A stretch of 8,494 nucleotides of DNA from Defluviitaleaceae bacterium (GCA_009781815.1 WQVB01000042.1:1-8494), one strand, 5' to 3'. Counted from the first letter of the stretch, positions 1 through 5,971 are shown. The notes: generated from the letters alone by a model not told the origin. A program made the numbers and translations.

Positions 1-116
1 ACTTTTAAACAATAGACCAAGAAAGTGCTTGGGTTGGAACACGCCTTATGAGAGGTTTTATAGACTTTAGAGGATGCTTTGGTGTTTTGTTGCGGTTGGG
101 TTGACAAGTTAGCCCC
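1..116 (+). mobile_element. Right end of an IS30-family insertion sequence (partial)
   Basis: The transposase stop at 68-70 is followed by about 45 bases of T/G-rich sequence ending near GGGTTGACAAGTTAG (97-111). That is where the right inverted repeat of an IS30-type element is expected. The left end is outside the window, so neither the repeat nor a target duplication can be confirmed, and the boundary near 110-116 is an estimate. The TTGACA at 101-106 inside the presumed end faces outward and could act as a -35 box (see findings). Confidence 0.5.
2..70 (+). CDS. C-terminal end of an IS30-family transposase (partial)
   Basis: An open frame enters from the left edge and stops at TAG 68-70. 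Its 22 visible codons read LLNNRPRKCLGW followed by NTPYERFYRL. The core NNRPRKCLGW-x-TP is, to my knowledge, the hallmark C-terminal motif of IS30-family DDE transposases, whose usual ending is N-RPRK-LG-TP-E. The catalytic DDE residues lie outside the window, so I cannot say whether the transposase is intact. It points towards asd, and its right inverted repeat should lie just downstream. Reading this stretch as coding also explains a chance resemblance to the inverted repeat of the MITE further right. Confidence 0.8.
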   Translation, partial: LLNNRPRKCLGWNTPYERFYRL

Positions 117-190
117 TACAGGGGTAGACTGGTATGATATGTACTTATATGAGATGCACTCCTAGTCAAAATATATTAATAAGTAATCAG

Positions 191-219
191 TTGACAAAAA
201 CTTGAAGTAGGCGTATAAT
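191..219 (+). promoter_or_regulatory. Sigma-A promoter of the asd-dapA operon
   Basis: A perfect -35 TTGACA (191-196) and a perfect -10 TATAAT (214-219) are separated by 17 bases. Transcription would start near 226, giving a leader of about 36 nt before the asd GTG. That is too short for a lysine riboswitch downstream of the start point, so this copy of the pathway does not appear to be controlled by an L-box. Confidence 0.88.
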
Positions 220-261
220 ATTTGTAGTATTTAATGGATGAGAAATTGAGGGGGATGGATT

Positions 262-1239
262 GTGAAAATTGCTATAATTGGTGCTACGGGCATGGTGGGT
301 GAGGCTATTTTGAAGGTGCTTGAAGATAGGGCCTTTCCTGTGTCTGGTTTAGAGCTTTATGCTTCGCCTCGCTCGGCGGGCAAGGTTGTTAGGTTTAAAA
401 ATGAAGATTATGTGATAAAGCCTTTGGATGAGACCATTGCAGACGCCCCCGCTTTTCAGGTGGCTTTTTTTGCAGCAGGAGGCAGCATATCAGCAAAATA
501 TGCACCGCTTTTGGCTGATGCTGGGGTGGTTGTTATCGACAATTCATCCCACTTTCGTATGGATGAGGGCGTGCCGCTTGTTGTGCCTGAAATAAACCCT
601 AGCGAAGCCAAAAATCACAAGGGCATCATCGCCAACCCTAACTGCTCTACTATACAGGCGGTTGTGGCTATCGCCCCTCTTCACCAAGCTTTTAAAGCCA
701 AGCGGGTGATATATACAACCTTTCAAGCTGTAAGTGGTGCTGGCACAGATGGCATTGCAGACCTTGAAGCTACCTTAAAAGGTCAAGAGCATAAGCATTT
801 TGCCCACCCCATAGCCAACAATGTCATCCCCCATATAGATGCTTTTGCAGATGGGGGCTATACAAAAGAAGAGCTAAAAATGATAAATGAAACAAGAAAA
901 ATTTTAAACGCACCCCATATAGCCATAACAGCCACTTGCGTGCGTGTGCCTATTTTAAACAGCCACAGCCTTAGCATAAATATAGAATTTGAGAATAAAT
1001 TTGATATAGAAGAGGTTGTCCGCATCTTGAATAATGCGGATGGGGTGGTAGTTGTAGATGATGCAACAAACAACACATACCCCATGCCCATCAACACCTC
1101 AGGTAGAGATGAGGTTTTTGTAGGGCGTATACGCCGTGATACATCAAACCCCAACGCCCTAAATATATGGGTTGTGGCAGATAATGTTCGCAAAGGGGCA
1201 GCAACCAACGCAATACAAATAGCTGAGTTGTTTATTTAA
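262..1239 (+). CDS. asd: Aspartate-semialdehyde dehydrogenase
   Basis: Cytosolic enzyme that reduces L-aspartyl-4-phosphate with NADPH to L-aspartate-4-semialdehyde, the branch point of the lysine/diaminopimelate and threonine/methionine routes. The 325-residue length is normal for the family. The N-terminal nucleotide-binding loop GATGMVG is at residues 7-13, with R37 and S38 in the cofactor region. The catalytic cysteine is C128 in NPNCSTIQ, Q154 sits in FQAVSGAG, and R227 and H234 in RVPILNSHS supply the substrate-binding and catalytic His region. The GTG start at 262 is chosen because GAGGGGGA (248-255) lies 6 nt upstream; the nearby ATG at 255 is out of frame. It is the first gene after a consensus promoter, and dapA follows with an 18-nt gap. 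I see no defect. Confidence 0.97.
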   Translation: MKIAIIGATGMVGEAILKVLEDRAFPVSGLELYASPRSAGKVVRFKNEDYVIKPLDETIADAPAFQVAFFAAGGSISAKYAPLLADAGVVVIDNSSHFRMDEGVPLVVPEINPSEAKNHKGIIANPNCSTIQAVVAIAPLHQAFKAKRVIYTTFQAVSGAGTDGIADLEATLKGQEHKHFAHPIANNVIPHIDAFADGGYTKEELKMINETRKILNAPHIAITATCVRVPILNSHSLSINIEFENKFDIEEVVRILNNADGVVVVDDATNNTYPMPINTSGRDEVFVGRIRRDTSNPNALNIWVVADNVRKGAATNAIQIAELFI

Positions 1240-1257
1240 CGAATGGGAGGCAGCATG

Positions 1258-2148
1258 ATGAAAAAGCCGTTGTTTAAAGGTGTAGGCACCGCAATTGTAA
1301 CGCCATTTGATAAAGATTTTAATATTGACTATAAAGTTTTTGGTGAGCATATAGAGTTTTTAATAGCTAATGATGTAGATGCCATTATAGTATGCGGCAC
1401 AACGGGCGAGGCCGCAACCCTTAGCTATGAGGAGCGTTTTAATGCCGTCAAATTCGCCGTGGATAAGGTGGCTGGCCGTGTGCCTGTTTTGGGCGGCGGC
1501 GGGTCTAACTCTACATACAACACCATAAAGCTTAGCCAAGATGTGCAAAAAGCGGGGGCAGATGGTATTTTAGCCGTAACGCCCTACTACAACAAAACCA
1601 CCCAAAAGGGCTTGGTAGAGCATTATAAAGCCCTTGCAGACAGCGTAGATATACCGATTTTAGCTTACAACGTGCCTTCACGCACATCTTTAAACATCGA
1701 GCCAGATACTTTAGTTAAAATCGCCCAAATCGACAAAATAGTAGGTATTAAGGAATCTTCTCACGATTTTGTTCAAGCTGCAAATATGGCTCACCTGCTA
1801 AAAGACACAGGCTTTGCAATATATGCTGGAAACGACCAAGAGGTGCTACCTATGCTGTCTTTAGGGGCTGTGGGCTGCATATCTGTTATGGGTAATGTAG
1901 ACCCCAAAACCATGCATAACATATGCAAAGCCTACGAAAACAAAGACACAGACACAGCTAGAGAGCTACAGCTAAAAGCCATGCCGCTGATTAACGCTTT
2001 GTTTTATGAGCTTAACCCCCTGCCCGTCAAGCACATTTTAAACCTAATGGGCTTTGCAGTAGGCACAGGCCGCCCGCCCCTTACAACACTTGAAGATGAA
2101 AACATAGACTACATAACGAAAGCAGCGAAGGATTATGGACTTATCTAA
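1258..2148 (+). CDS. dapA: 4-hydroxy-tetrahydrodipicolinate synthase
   Basis: Class I aldolase that condenses pyruvate with aspartate semialdehyde, the product of asd next door, committing carbon to diaminopimelate, lysine and (in spore formers) dipicolinate. The protein has 296 residues from ATG 1258, chosen because GGGAGG (1245-1250) lies 7 nt upstream; ATG 1255 and ATG 1243 are also in frame. T48, T49, Y111, Y137, R142 and the Schiff-base K165 in GIKESS all occur, each offset by 4 from the E. coli numbering. The lysine feedback positions of the E. coli enzyme H56 and E84 align with R60 and N88, which suggests a lysine-insensitive Gram-positive type enzyme. The usual GTGSN loop reads GGGSN. 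The 3' end overlaps the next gene by 14 nt. Confidence 0.96.
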   Translation: MKKPLFKGVGTAIVTPFDKDFNIDYKVFGEHIEFLIANDVDAIIVCGTTGEAATLSYEERFNAVKFAVDKVAGRVPVLGGGGSNSTYNTIKLSQDVQKAGADGILAVTPYYNKTTQKGLVEHYKALADSVDIPILAYNVPSRTSLNIEPDTLVKIAQIDKIVGIKESSHDFVQAANMAHLLKDTGFAIYAGNDQEVLPMLSLGAVGCISVMGNVDPKTMHNICKAYENKDTDTARELQLKAMPLINALFYELNPLPVKHILNLMGFAVGTGRPPLTTLEDENIDYITKAAKDYGLI

Positions 2149-2629
2149 AAAGTTTTATTTTGAAGATGATTTTCATCCCGATTTTTTAGAGCATTTTATA
2201 GCAGATTTTTATTATGATGAAAGCGATGAGGAAGCTCCTTTTGGTAGCGACGAAGGGGCTGATACACTTTATGAGCTTGAAGAGCATTTTAAAGCCACCG
2301 GGGAGACAAGCCTTGACCATGAGGCCTTTTTGGAGGAGCTTTTTGCAGATTGGGAGCTAAACTATATAAAGCCCAAAGAAACCCCTTTTGAAGAGCTTGA
2401 AGAGCTGCTAAAAGATGATGAAATAAAAATATCTATCCATCAAAGCTTGGTGGCTACTTTTGCTTGTGCTTTTGGGCAAATAAAAATAACGGGTGCTTTA
2501 AACCCCGCCCTTAAAGATATTGCCTTGCTTGCTCTAAAGCAATTTGATGTTTTTATGGCTTTAGAAGATTATGAAGAAAGCCCTACAATACAAAAGATGA
2601 TTGGAGACCTCTCAGAATGGAAATATTAA
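2135..2629 (+). CDS. Uncharacterised acidic protein in the asd-dapA operon
   Basis: I do not recognise a family. The 164-residue product is soluble and strongly acidic: about a quarter of residues are Asp or Glu, concentrated in residues 1-95 in runs such as DESDEEAPF and FEELEELLKDDE. The rest (about 96-164) looks more like a compact helical domain. There is no signal peptide or membrane helix. The ATG at 2135 overlaps the end of dapA by 14 nt, and the only Shine-Dalgarno-like sequence (GAAGGA, 2127-2132) is too close, so translation is probably coupled to dapA. It in turn overlaps the next, membrane-protein, gene by 13 nt. The coupling suggests the two unknown products are made together, but no link to lysine synthesis can be read from the sequence. 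Confidence 0.82.
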   Translation: MDLSKKFYFEDDFHPDFLEHFIADFYYDESDEEAPFGSDEGADTLYELEEHFKATGETSLDHEAFLEELFADWELNYIKPKETPFEELEELLKDDEIKISIHQSLVATFACAFGQIKITGALNPALKDIALLALKQFDVFMALEDYEESPTIQKMIGDLSEWKY

Positions 2630-3072
2630 AGAAAAAGGTGTCATACTTTTTCATGGCTCTTTTTTATGCATGGCTTTATTATCAATTGACATTAGGCATT
2701 TGGATGTGGTCTGACGGCAACGCACTAATCGCTACTTTGGGTAACATCGCCGCTATTTTTGCTTTTATGGTGTTAGATAAGGGTGAAGCCTATTTGATCA
2801 AAAAAGCTAAAACAAAAGGTTGGGATGAAAGCCCAAAAACCTTTATGAGAGGCTTAATGTGGTATTTGTATGGCCCTTCAATGAAGTCTAGTTTATATCT
2901 TTTCTATGTTATCGTTTTGATAGGCAAGGCGATCTTAGCGGCAGACCCTTACTTTCCAATCTTATCAAATATGGCTATATCCCATTTACCTTTTATGGAA
3001 TATGGCTTGATGGTTTTAATAGCTGGAGACAAGTTTTTATCTCGCCTTTTTAAAGACGTGGCAGAGAGATAG
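2617..3072 (+). CDS. Uncharacterised membrane protein, about four helices
   Basis: Product of 151 residues with hydrophobic segments at about 8-28, 36-54, 88-110 and 122-141, so it should sit in the cytoplasmic membrane. The loop between helices 2 and 3 (residues 54-87) is rich in Lys and is probably cytoplasmic. The C-terminus is basic (FLSRLFKDVAER). The ATG at 2617 lies inside the last codons of the preceding acidic-protein gene, a 13-nt overlap indicating translational coupling. It is the last plus-strand gene of the asd operon, and its TAG (3070-3072) directly abuts the stop of the minus-strand gene at 3073. I see no terminator hairpin at this junction. The family is not recognised; an acidic soluble partner plus a membrane protein could form a complex, but this is only inferred from gene order. 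Confidence 0.82.
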   Translation: MEILKKKVSYFFMALFYAWLYYQLTLGIWMWSDGNALIATLGNIAAIFAFMVLDKGEAYLIKKAKTKGWDESPKTFMRGLMWYLYGPSMKSSLYLFYVIVLIGKAILAADPYFPILSNMAISHLPFMEYGLMVLIAGDKFLSRLFKDVAER

Positions 3073-3282
3073 TTATAAAACAATACGAAAAATACTAGCC
3101 ATTTGGGGCATAAGGTTAACCACAATAAAGCGACCAAGCAAAAACAAAGAGCCAGCATAGCAAGCGATTGTTACAACACGGGAGAAAAAGGGCATCTTCT
3201 CCCCTTCTATTAGCATGTTCATTATCATATGAAGGCAGCCTATTAAAAAAAGTTGCCCCAAAAGCATTATAACTTGATTCAC
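3073..3282 (-). CDS. Small two-helix membrane protein, convergent to the asd operon
   Basis: A 69-residue product read on the minus strand from GTG 3282. The start is supported by an AAGGGGGA Shine-Dalgarno sequence on that strand with about 8 nt to the GTG, closely resembling the start region of asd. Two hydrophobic segments lie at about residues 2-24 and 35-58, separated by a short charged turn containing EGEK, which suggests a hairpin membrane protein. Its TAA occupies 3073-3075, immediately next to the stop of the plus-strand gene. The competing minus-strand frame at 2949-3158 lies largely over that plus gene and has no comparable start signal. The family is unknown, and at this size the call rests on hydrophobicity and the ribosome binding site. 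Confidence 0.62.
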   Translation of the reverse strand: MNQVIMLLGQLFLIGCLHMIMNMLIEGEKMPFFSRVVTIACYAGSLFLLGRFIVVNLMPQMASIFRIVL

Positions 3283-3296
3283 AATCCAAATCCCCC

Positions 3297-3325
3297 TTGC
3301 AATATGTGTTTAAATATGGTAAAAT
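3297..3325 (+). promoter_or_regulatory. Candidate sigma-A promoter for the alpha/beta hydrolase
   Basis: TTGCAA (3297-3302) and TAAAAT (3320-3325) are separated by 17 nt. Transcription would begin near 3332 and run through the paired hairpins at 3401-3498 and the small hairpin at 3548-3569 before the hydrolase start, giving a leader of about 270 nt. The -35 box overlaps the region just upstream of the ribosome binding site of the divergent minus-strand gene. Confidence 0.5.
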
Positions 3326-3400
3326 TAATTTTAAGATGAATAAGCCTTTTAATCGTTCTGATCGTCATTGTGGCCTTGCGGTAGAGCCCGTCTCCCCCTG

Positions 3401-3498
3401 CGTCATCCTGAGCTTGACTCAGGATCTAATTGGAGAAGGGCAATCCTAGTTGGGCATGCACTAGCCCACATAGATCCTGAGTCAAGCTCAGGATGACG
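3401..3498. repeat. 98-bp two-hairpin repeat element (E3), perfect 28-bp inverted arms
   Basis: The arms at 3401-3428 and 3471-3498 are perfect reverse complements around a 42-bp spacer. Each arm also folds on itself: ATCCTGAG, loop CTTGA, CTCAGGAT. The inverted symmetry continues imperfectly outward: CTTTTAAT followed by GTCATTGTGGCCTTG on the left corresponds to a similar order read in reverse on the right, reaching about 3343 and 3541. The gap 3283-3600 holds no gene; besides this repeat it contains only the promoter at 3297 and the hairpin at 3548. The GTCATCCTGAG type of hairpin is, from general knowledge, common between genes in several bacterial groups. It shares its plan and part of its spacer with the elements at 5994 and 7966. 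Confidence 0.9.
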
Positions 3499-3547
3499 TG
3501 AAGGGGATGGTTTCGCTACAAGCCTAATGACCCATTAAAAGTGGCGT

Positions 3548-3569
3548 AAGCCTTTAGATATAAAGGCTT
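3548..3569 (+). promoter_or_regulatory. Perfect 9-bp hairpin just upstream of the hydrolase ribosome binding site
   Basis: AAGCCTTTA (3548-3556) and TAAAGGCTT (3561-3569) enclose a GATA loop. No T-run follows, so it is not a standard terminator. It ends 18 nt before the GGAG of the hydrolase, so it could affect mRNA stability or translation, or it could be the outer edge of the surrounding repeat. The same AAGCCTTT word occurs at 3341-3348 on the other side of the repeat. Confidence 0.45.
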
Positions 3570-3600
3570 GTAAATAATATATTTGACGGAGTGTGAAATT

Positions 3601-4554
3601 ATGAGAAAAAGTACAAAAGCTTTAATCGCTATAGGGGCTGCCATTGCAACGCCTATTATAGCCAACCACATTATCACCAAAAAAGCTCAAGCACGTATTG
3701 TTCCACGTGAAAACGAAGCATTGTATAATTGGGAATACGGCGATATCAAGTATATCACCCGTGGCTTTGGAGAGCCTTTGTTGCTTATCCACGGCATATA
3801 CCCAGGTGCCAGTGCTTTGGAGTTTAAAGGCATTATGGAGGCACTCTCTCAAAACTATAAGGTATACGCTTTAGATTTGCTAGGTTTTGGCTACTCAGAC
3901 AAGCCTAATATAAGCTACTCTAGCTACCTATACGGCGGCCTTATAAAAGATTTTATTGAAGACATTATAGGCTCGCCCGTTACGGCTGTGGCTTCTTTGC
4001 ACTCTGCGGCGTCTTTAGCCACCTGTGCTAAGCTTAACCCTGAAAGCTTTAAAAAAGTCATCCTAATCTCCCCAACTGGCACGTCAGACGAGGCAAACAC
4101 AAGCGAATGGGGCGGCATGATGGATCAATTCGGCAGCAAGTTTAAGAAAACTTTAGACTCCCCCGTTTTAGGCACAAGCCTTTACCATGCCTTAACCTCC
4201 AAAAAAGCTTTAGTTGAGTTTTTAGAGCGTGAAGGTCTTATATCCTACGTGGATGATATCATCTTAGAAGAGATGTACCTTGCAGCCCACGCTGGCGGCA
4301 CAGGTGGCAAATACCCTATCTCTGCCCTTTTGTCTCACTCTTTAAATACCGACATCAAATACACCTTAGAAAACCTTACAATGCCCTATCACATCATCAC
4401 AGGCGATATAGACCCTGATGAAAAATCATCATACTTCTCTCTATGGCAAAGCCCTGATGAAAGCATAGAGGCTACGAAAATTGAAGAAACATGCCTTCTA
4501 CCCCATGTAGACAGCCCAGATGCCTTCTACAATATCTTAAAGGGGTTGATTTAG
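3601..4554 (+). CDS. Membrane-anchored alpha/beta-fold hydrolase
   Basis: Product of 317 residues from ATG 3601, preceded by GGAG (3588-3591) at 9 nt; an in-frame TTG at 3583 lacks a site. Residues 5-22 form a hydrophobic N-terminal segment after basic residues, so the protein is probably tethered to or exported across the membrane. The hydrolase core follows: oxyanion strand LLLIHG at 60-65, DLLGFGYSDKP at 92-102, a nucleophile elbow, ILISPTG near 156-162, the acid region ITGDIDPDE, and a C-terminal catalytic His candidate H302 in LPHVDSPDAF. The elbow reads ASLHSAAS (131-138) rather than GxSxG; the best nucleophile candidate is S135. Broken secreted-protein DNA follows immediately. The substrate cannot be predicted; lipase, esterase or lactonase are all possible. 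Confidence 0.88.
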   Translation: MRKSTKALIAIGAAIATPIIANHIITKKAQARIVPRENEALYNWEYGDIKYITRGFGEPLLLIHGIYPGASALEFKGIMEALSQNYKVYALDLLGFGYSDKPNISYSSYLYGGLIKDFIEDIIGSPVTAVASLHSAASLATCAKLNPESFKKVILISPTGTSDEANTSEWGGMMDQFGSKFKKTLDSPVLGTSLYHALTSKKALVEFLEREGLISYVDDIILEEMYLAAHAGGTGGKYPISALLSHSLNTDIKYTLENLTMPYHIITGDIDPDEKSSYFSLWQSPDESIEATKIEETCLLPHVDSPDAFYNILKGLI

Positions 4555-5268
4555 ATTAAAAAGCGTTTTGCTAGCGTGTTGTGTGTTTTTTTGGCGGTAA
4601 TCTTTTCAGTTGTGATTTATGCTGACCAGCCACCCCTCCCTCCAACGCCTTGGCATATGGATTTGGGTGATGGTTTGGTTTTTCATTATAGGCCAGAGTA
4701 TGCACATTATCCTCCAAATGCATTTTTCTGGGGAACGCCTACGGATTTTATATCTCAAGGATACCCTTAAACAGGATTGTATCGAGATGATGAGCTTATC
4801 TACACCGTAGATGCATCTATTTTTGGCATGCTTTACTTTTCAAATGACGGCACGTCTTTTCTTGAGATAGGCTGGTGGATACCTACAACTGGAAATCCTA
4901 GCAACAATATACGGCAGCGAGAGATGACAAGGCCTGTTATACGTTTTTTTCGGGAGGGCAATCTAGTTCATCATTATGATGTTTTTGACTTAGTAACAAA
5001 CAGAAACAGCATAGTCCTCTCAATAGGGCATGCCCAATGGGATTATCAAAACCAGCGATATCACGATAGAGAGAACAACACCCTTATGGTTAGAACACGT
5101 GATGGCAATGACATTACATTTGATTTGACAACTGGTTTGATTTTATCCAGTTATAGCCATAGTTATAGTGATTCTGACGTTACTACTCAAAGCATTGCCA
5201 CCCAATCACTCGTGCGAATCAGAACAATAGTTGCTGTTTTATCCATAATTTTGCTAGCTATAAGGTGA
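4555..5268 (+). pseudogene. Secreted or membrane-attached protein gene with an internal stop and no normal start
   Basis: One reading frame runs from directly after the hydrolase stop to TGA 5266-5268, interrupted only by TAA 4768-4770. Reading through that codon gives about 237 residues: a basic start IKKRFAS, a hydrophobic signal segment ending near VVIYA, a Pro-rich start of the mature part, then GLYRDDELIYTVD and a beta-rich domain with YFSNDG and DLTTGL, ending in a C-terminal hydrophobic helix. The expected start position is ATT (4555-4557), 9 nt after AAAGGGG (4539-4545), which suggests a mutated ATG; GTG 4576 would cut off the basic part of the signal. Two independent lesions favour a pseudogene over programmed readthrough. 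It was probably an envelope-facing protein co-transcribed with the hydrolase. The family name is not known to me. Confidence 0.7.
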
Positions 5269-5291
5269 TCCTCATTATAATTATAATATTA

Positions 5292-5324
5292 AGCCCTCGA
5301 CCCAGCATAGGTAGAGGGCTTTTG
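5292..5324 (+). terminator. Rho-independent terminator after the hydrolase/pseudogene unit
   Basis: AGCCCTC (5292-5298) pairs with GAGGGCT (5314-5320), with an ACC/GGT extension inside the loop, and is followed by TTTT. It lies 23 nt after the pseudogene stop. Confidence 0.75.
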
Positions 5325-5346
5325 TTTATCTTTCAAAATGCTTGTA

Positions 5347-5374
5347 ACCATTTTACCCAAGCCTTCATAGTATG
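5347..5374 (+). promoter_or_regulatory. Possible sigma-K-like promoter of the glycine-rich protein gene
   Basis: ACC (5347-5349), a 16-nt gap, and CATAGTATG (5366-5374) fit the AC-16-CATAnnnTA pattern of Bacillus sigma-K promoters except for the last base. The motif is short, so a chance match in AT-rich DNA is quite possible. No good TTGACA/TATAAT pair is visible between the terminator at 5292 and the gene. Confidence 0.25.
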
Positions 5375-5419
5375 TTTCAAAAGGGCATTCAAATGTCCAT
5401 CTGGAAGGAGGAAATACAA

Positions 5420-5782
5420 TTGGGACATCATGGTAATTTTGAATTATTTGCAGACATGGCACGTTACGTAGGCAAAACTGTAACTATCTTCACGGCTTCT
5501 GGCGGCATCTCTGGCTCTGGCTTCACTGGCGTTTTAGCCTGTGTTGATGATAGAGTTGTAAAACTTATCACTCGCATCGGTGCACCACCTGCTTGCCCTG
5601 TAGGCAGCACTTGTGGCGGCTTTGACGGCTTCGGCGGTTGGGGCGGTTGCGGTAGAGGTGGTTGCGGTGGCTTTCTTGGCGGTGGCTGGGGCGGCTTCGG
5701 CGGCGGTTTTAGCAACTTCTTAGGCTCTGTAACAGAAATCCCCCTATGTGCTATCGTTTCTTTCACTCATAGCGCTATCTAA
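5420..5782 (+). CDS. Glycine- and cysteine-rich protein with an Sm-like barrel split by a Gly-rich loop
   Basis: The start is TTG 5420, placed by a perfect AAGGAGG (5405-5411) with 8 nt spacing; the longer frame from ATG 5372 would run across that ribosome binding site. The product has 120 residues. Residues 15-53 (YVGKTVTIFT, GFTGVLACVDD, VVKLIT) look like successive strands of a small beta barrel of the Sm/DUF2642 type. Residues 62-97 contain 21 glycines with aromatics and C65, C77 and C82. Residues 104-115 (VTEIPLCAIVSF) resemble the closing strand. Total Cys: 41, 59, 65, 77, 82 and 110. There is no signal peptide, so it would act inside the cell. In a spore former such a cysteine- and glycine-rich product could be a spore coat protein, but this is inference. 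Its own terminator follows 19 nt later, so it is monocistronic. Confidence 0.8.
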   Translation: MGHHGNFELFADMARYVGKTVTIFTASGGISGSGFTGVLACVDDRVVKLITRIGAPPACPVGSTCGGFDGFGGWGGCGRGGCGGFLGGGWGGFGGGFSNFLGSVTEIPLCAIVSFTHSAI

Positions 5783-5801
5783 TACACATCAATCGAAAAA
5801 T

Positions 5802-5826
5802 AAGCGACCCTCTTTGGGTCGCTTTT
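5802..5826 (+). terminator. Strong rho-independent terminator of the glycine-rich protein gene
   Basis: A perfect 9-bp stem, AAGCGACCC (5802-5810) and GGGTCGCTT (5816-5824), with a TCTTT loop, followed by more T residues. It begins 19 nt after the stop codon. The A-tract upstream means it may also work in the reverse direction. Confidence 0.9.
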
Positions 5827-5833
5827 AATTATC

Positions 5834-5971
5834 CTCCTAAGGAGTAGTCAAATGACGTTAACAATGTTATCCTGAACCCTTGGTAAAGCTTGATGTAGGA
5901 TTACCTCCTCCCGAATTATTCAGACTAGGAGGAGGATTTCGAGTCAAGTCTGCGATAGACTTGTTACGAAA
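5834..5971. other. Gene-free stretch with a run of hairpins
   Basis: The interval 5827-6231 carries no convincing gene. Its left part holds three inverted repeats: CTCCT-A-AGGAG (5834-5844); CCTCCTCC (5904-5911) with GGAGGAGG (5928-5935); and CAAGTCT-GCGAT-AGACTTG (5945-5963), itself enclosed by TTTCG (5937-5941) and CGAAA (5967-5971). Between the first two, GTTATCCTGA (5867-5876) and a later TAGGAT resemble a decayed arm of the repeat at 3401. The stretch could be degenerate mobile repeats or a small structured RNA; I see no clear promoter for an RNA. Confidence 0.45.

Noticed and set aside
33..48. GTTGGAACACGCCTTA resembles the inverted end of the MITE at 6681-6698 (13 of 16 bases).
   Set aside because: It lies inside the reading frame for the IS30 transposase C-terminus (LGWNTP), which explains the sequence better; no partner end is visible.
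100..261. Possible lysine riboswitch before asd.
   Set aside because: The consensus promoter at 191-219 leaves only about 36 nt of leader, and no L-box core motifs are seen.
858..1208. Minus-strand ORF of 116 codons inside asd.
   Set aside because: Entirely within a well-supported conserved gene and without recognisable protein features.
2949..3158. Minus-strand 69-codon ORF overlapping the convergent junction.
   Set aside because: It runs against both the membrane-protein gene and the better supported minus gene at 3073-3282, and lacks a good start signal.
4619..4810. Plus-strand ORF of 63 codons in another frame over the broken gene.
   Set aside because: A continuous frame with signal peptide and domain features covers the same bases; the alternative has no start signal.
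5372..5419. Upstream ATG (5372) as start of the glycine-rich protein.
   Set aside because: The extension runs across the perfect AAGGAGG at 5405-5411, which is ideally spaced for TTG 5420.
5464..5766. Proline-rich ORF on the minus strand.
   Set aside because: It is the antisense shadow of the glycine-rich coding region (Gly codons GGN read as Pro CCN) and has no start signal.
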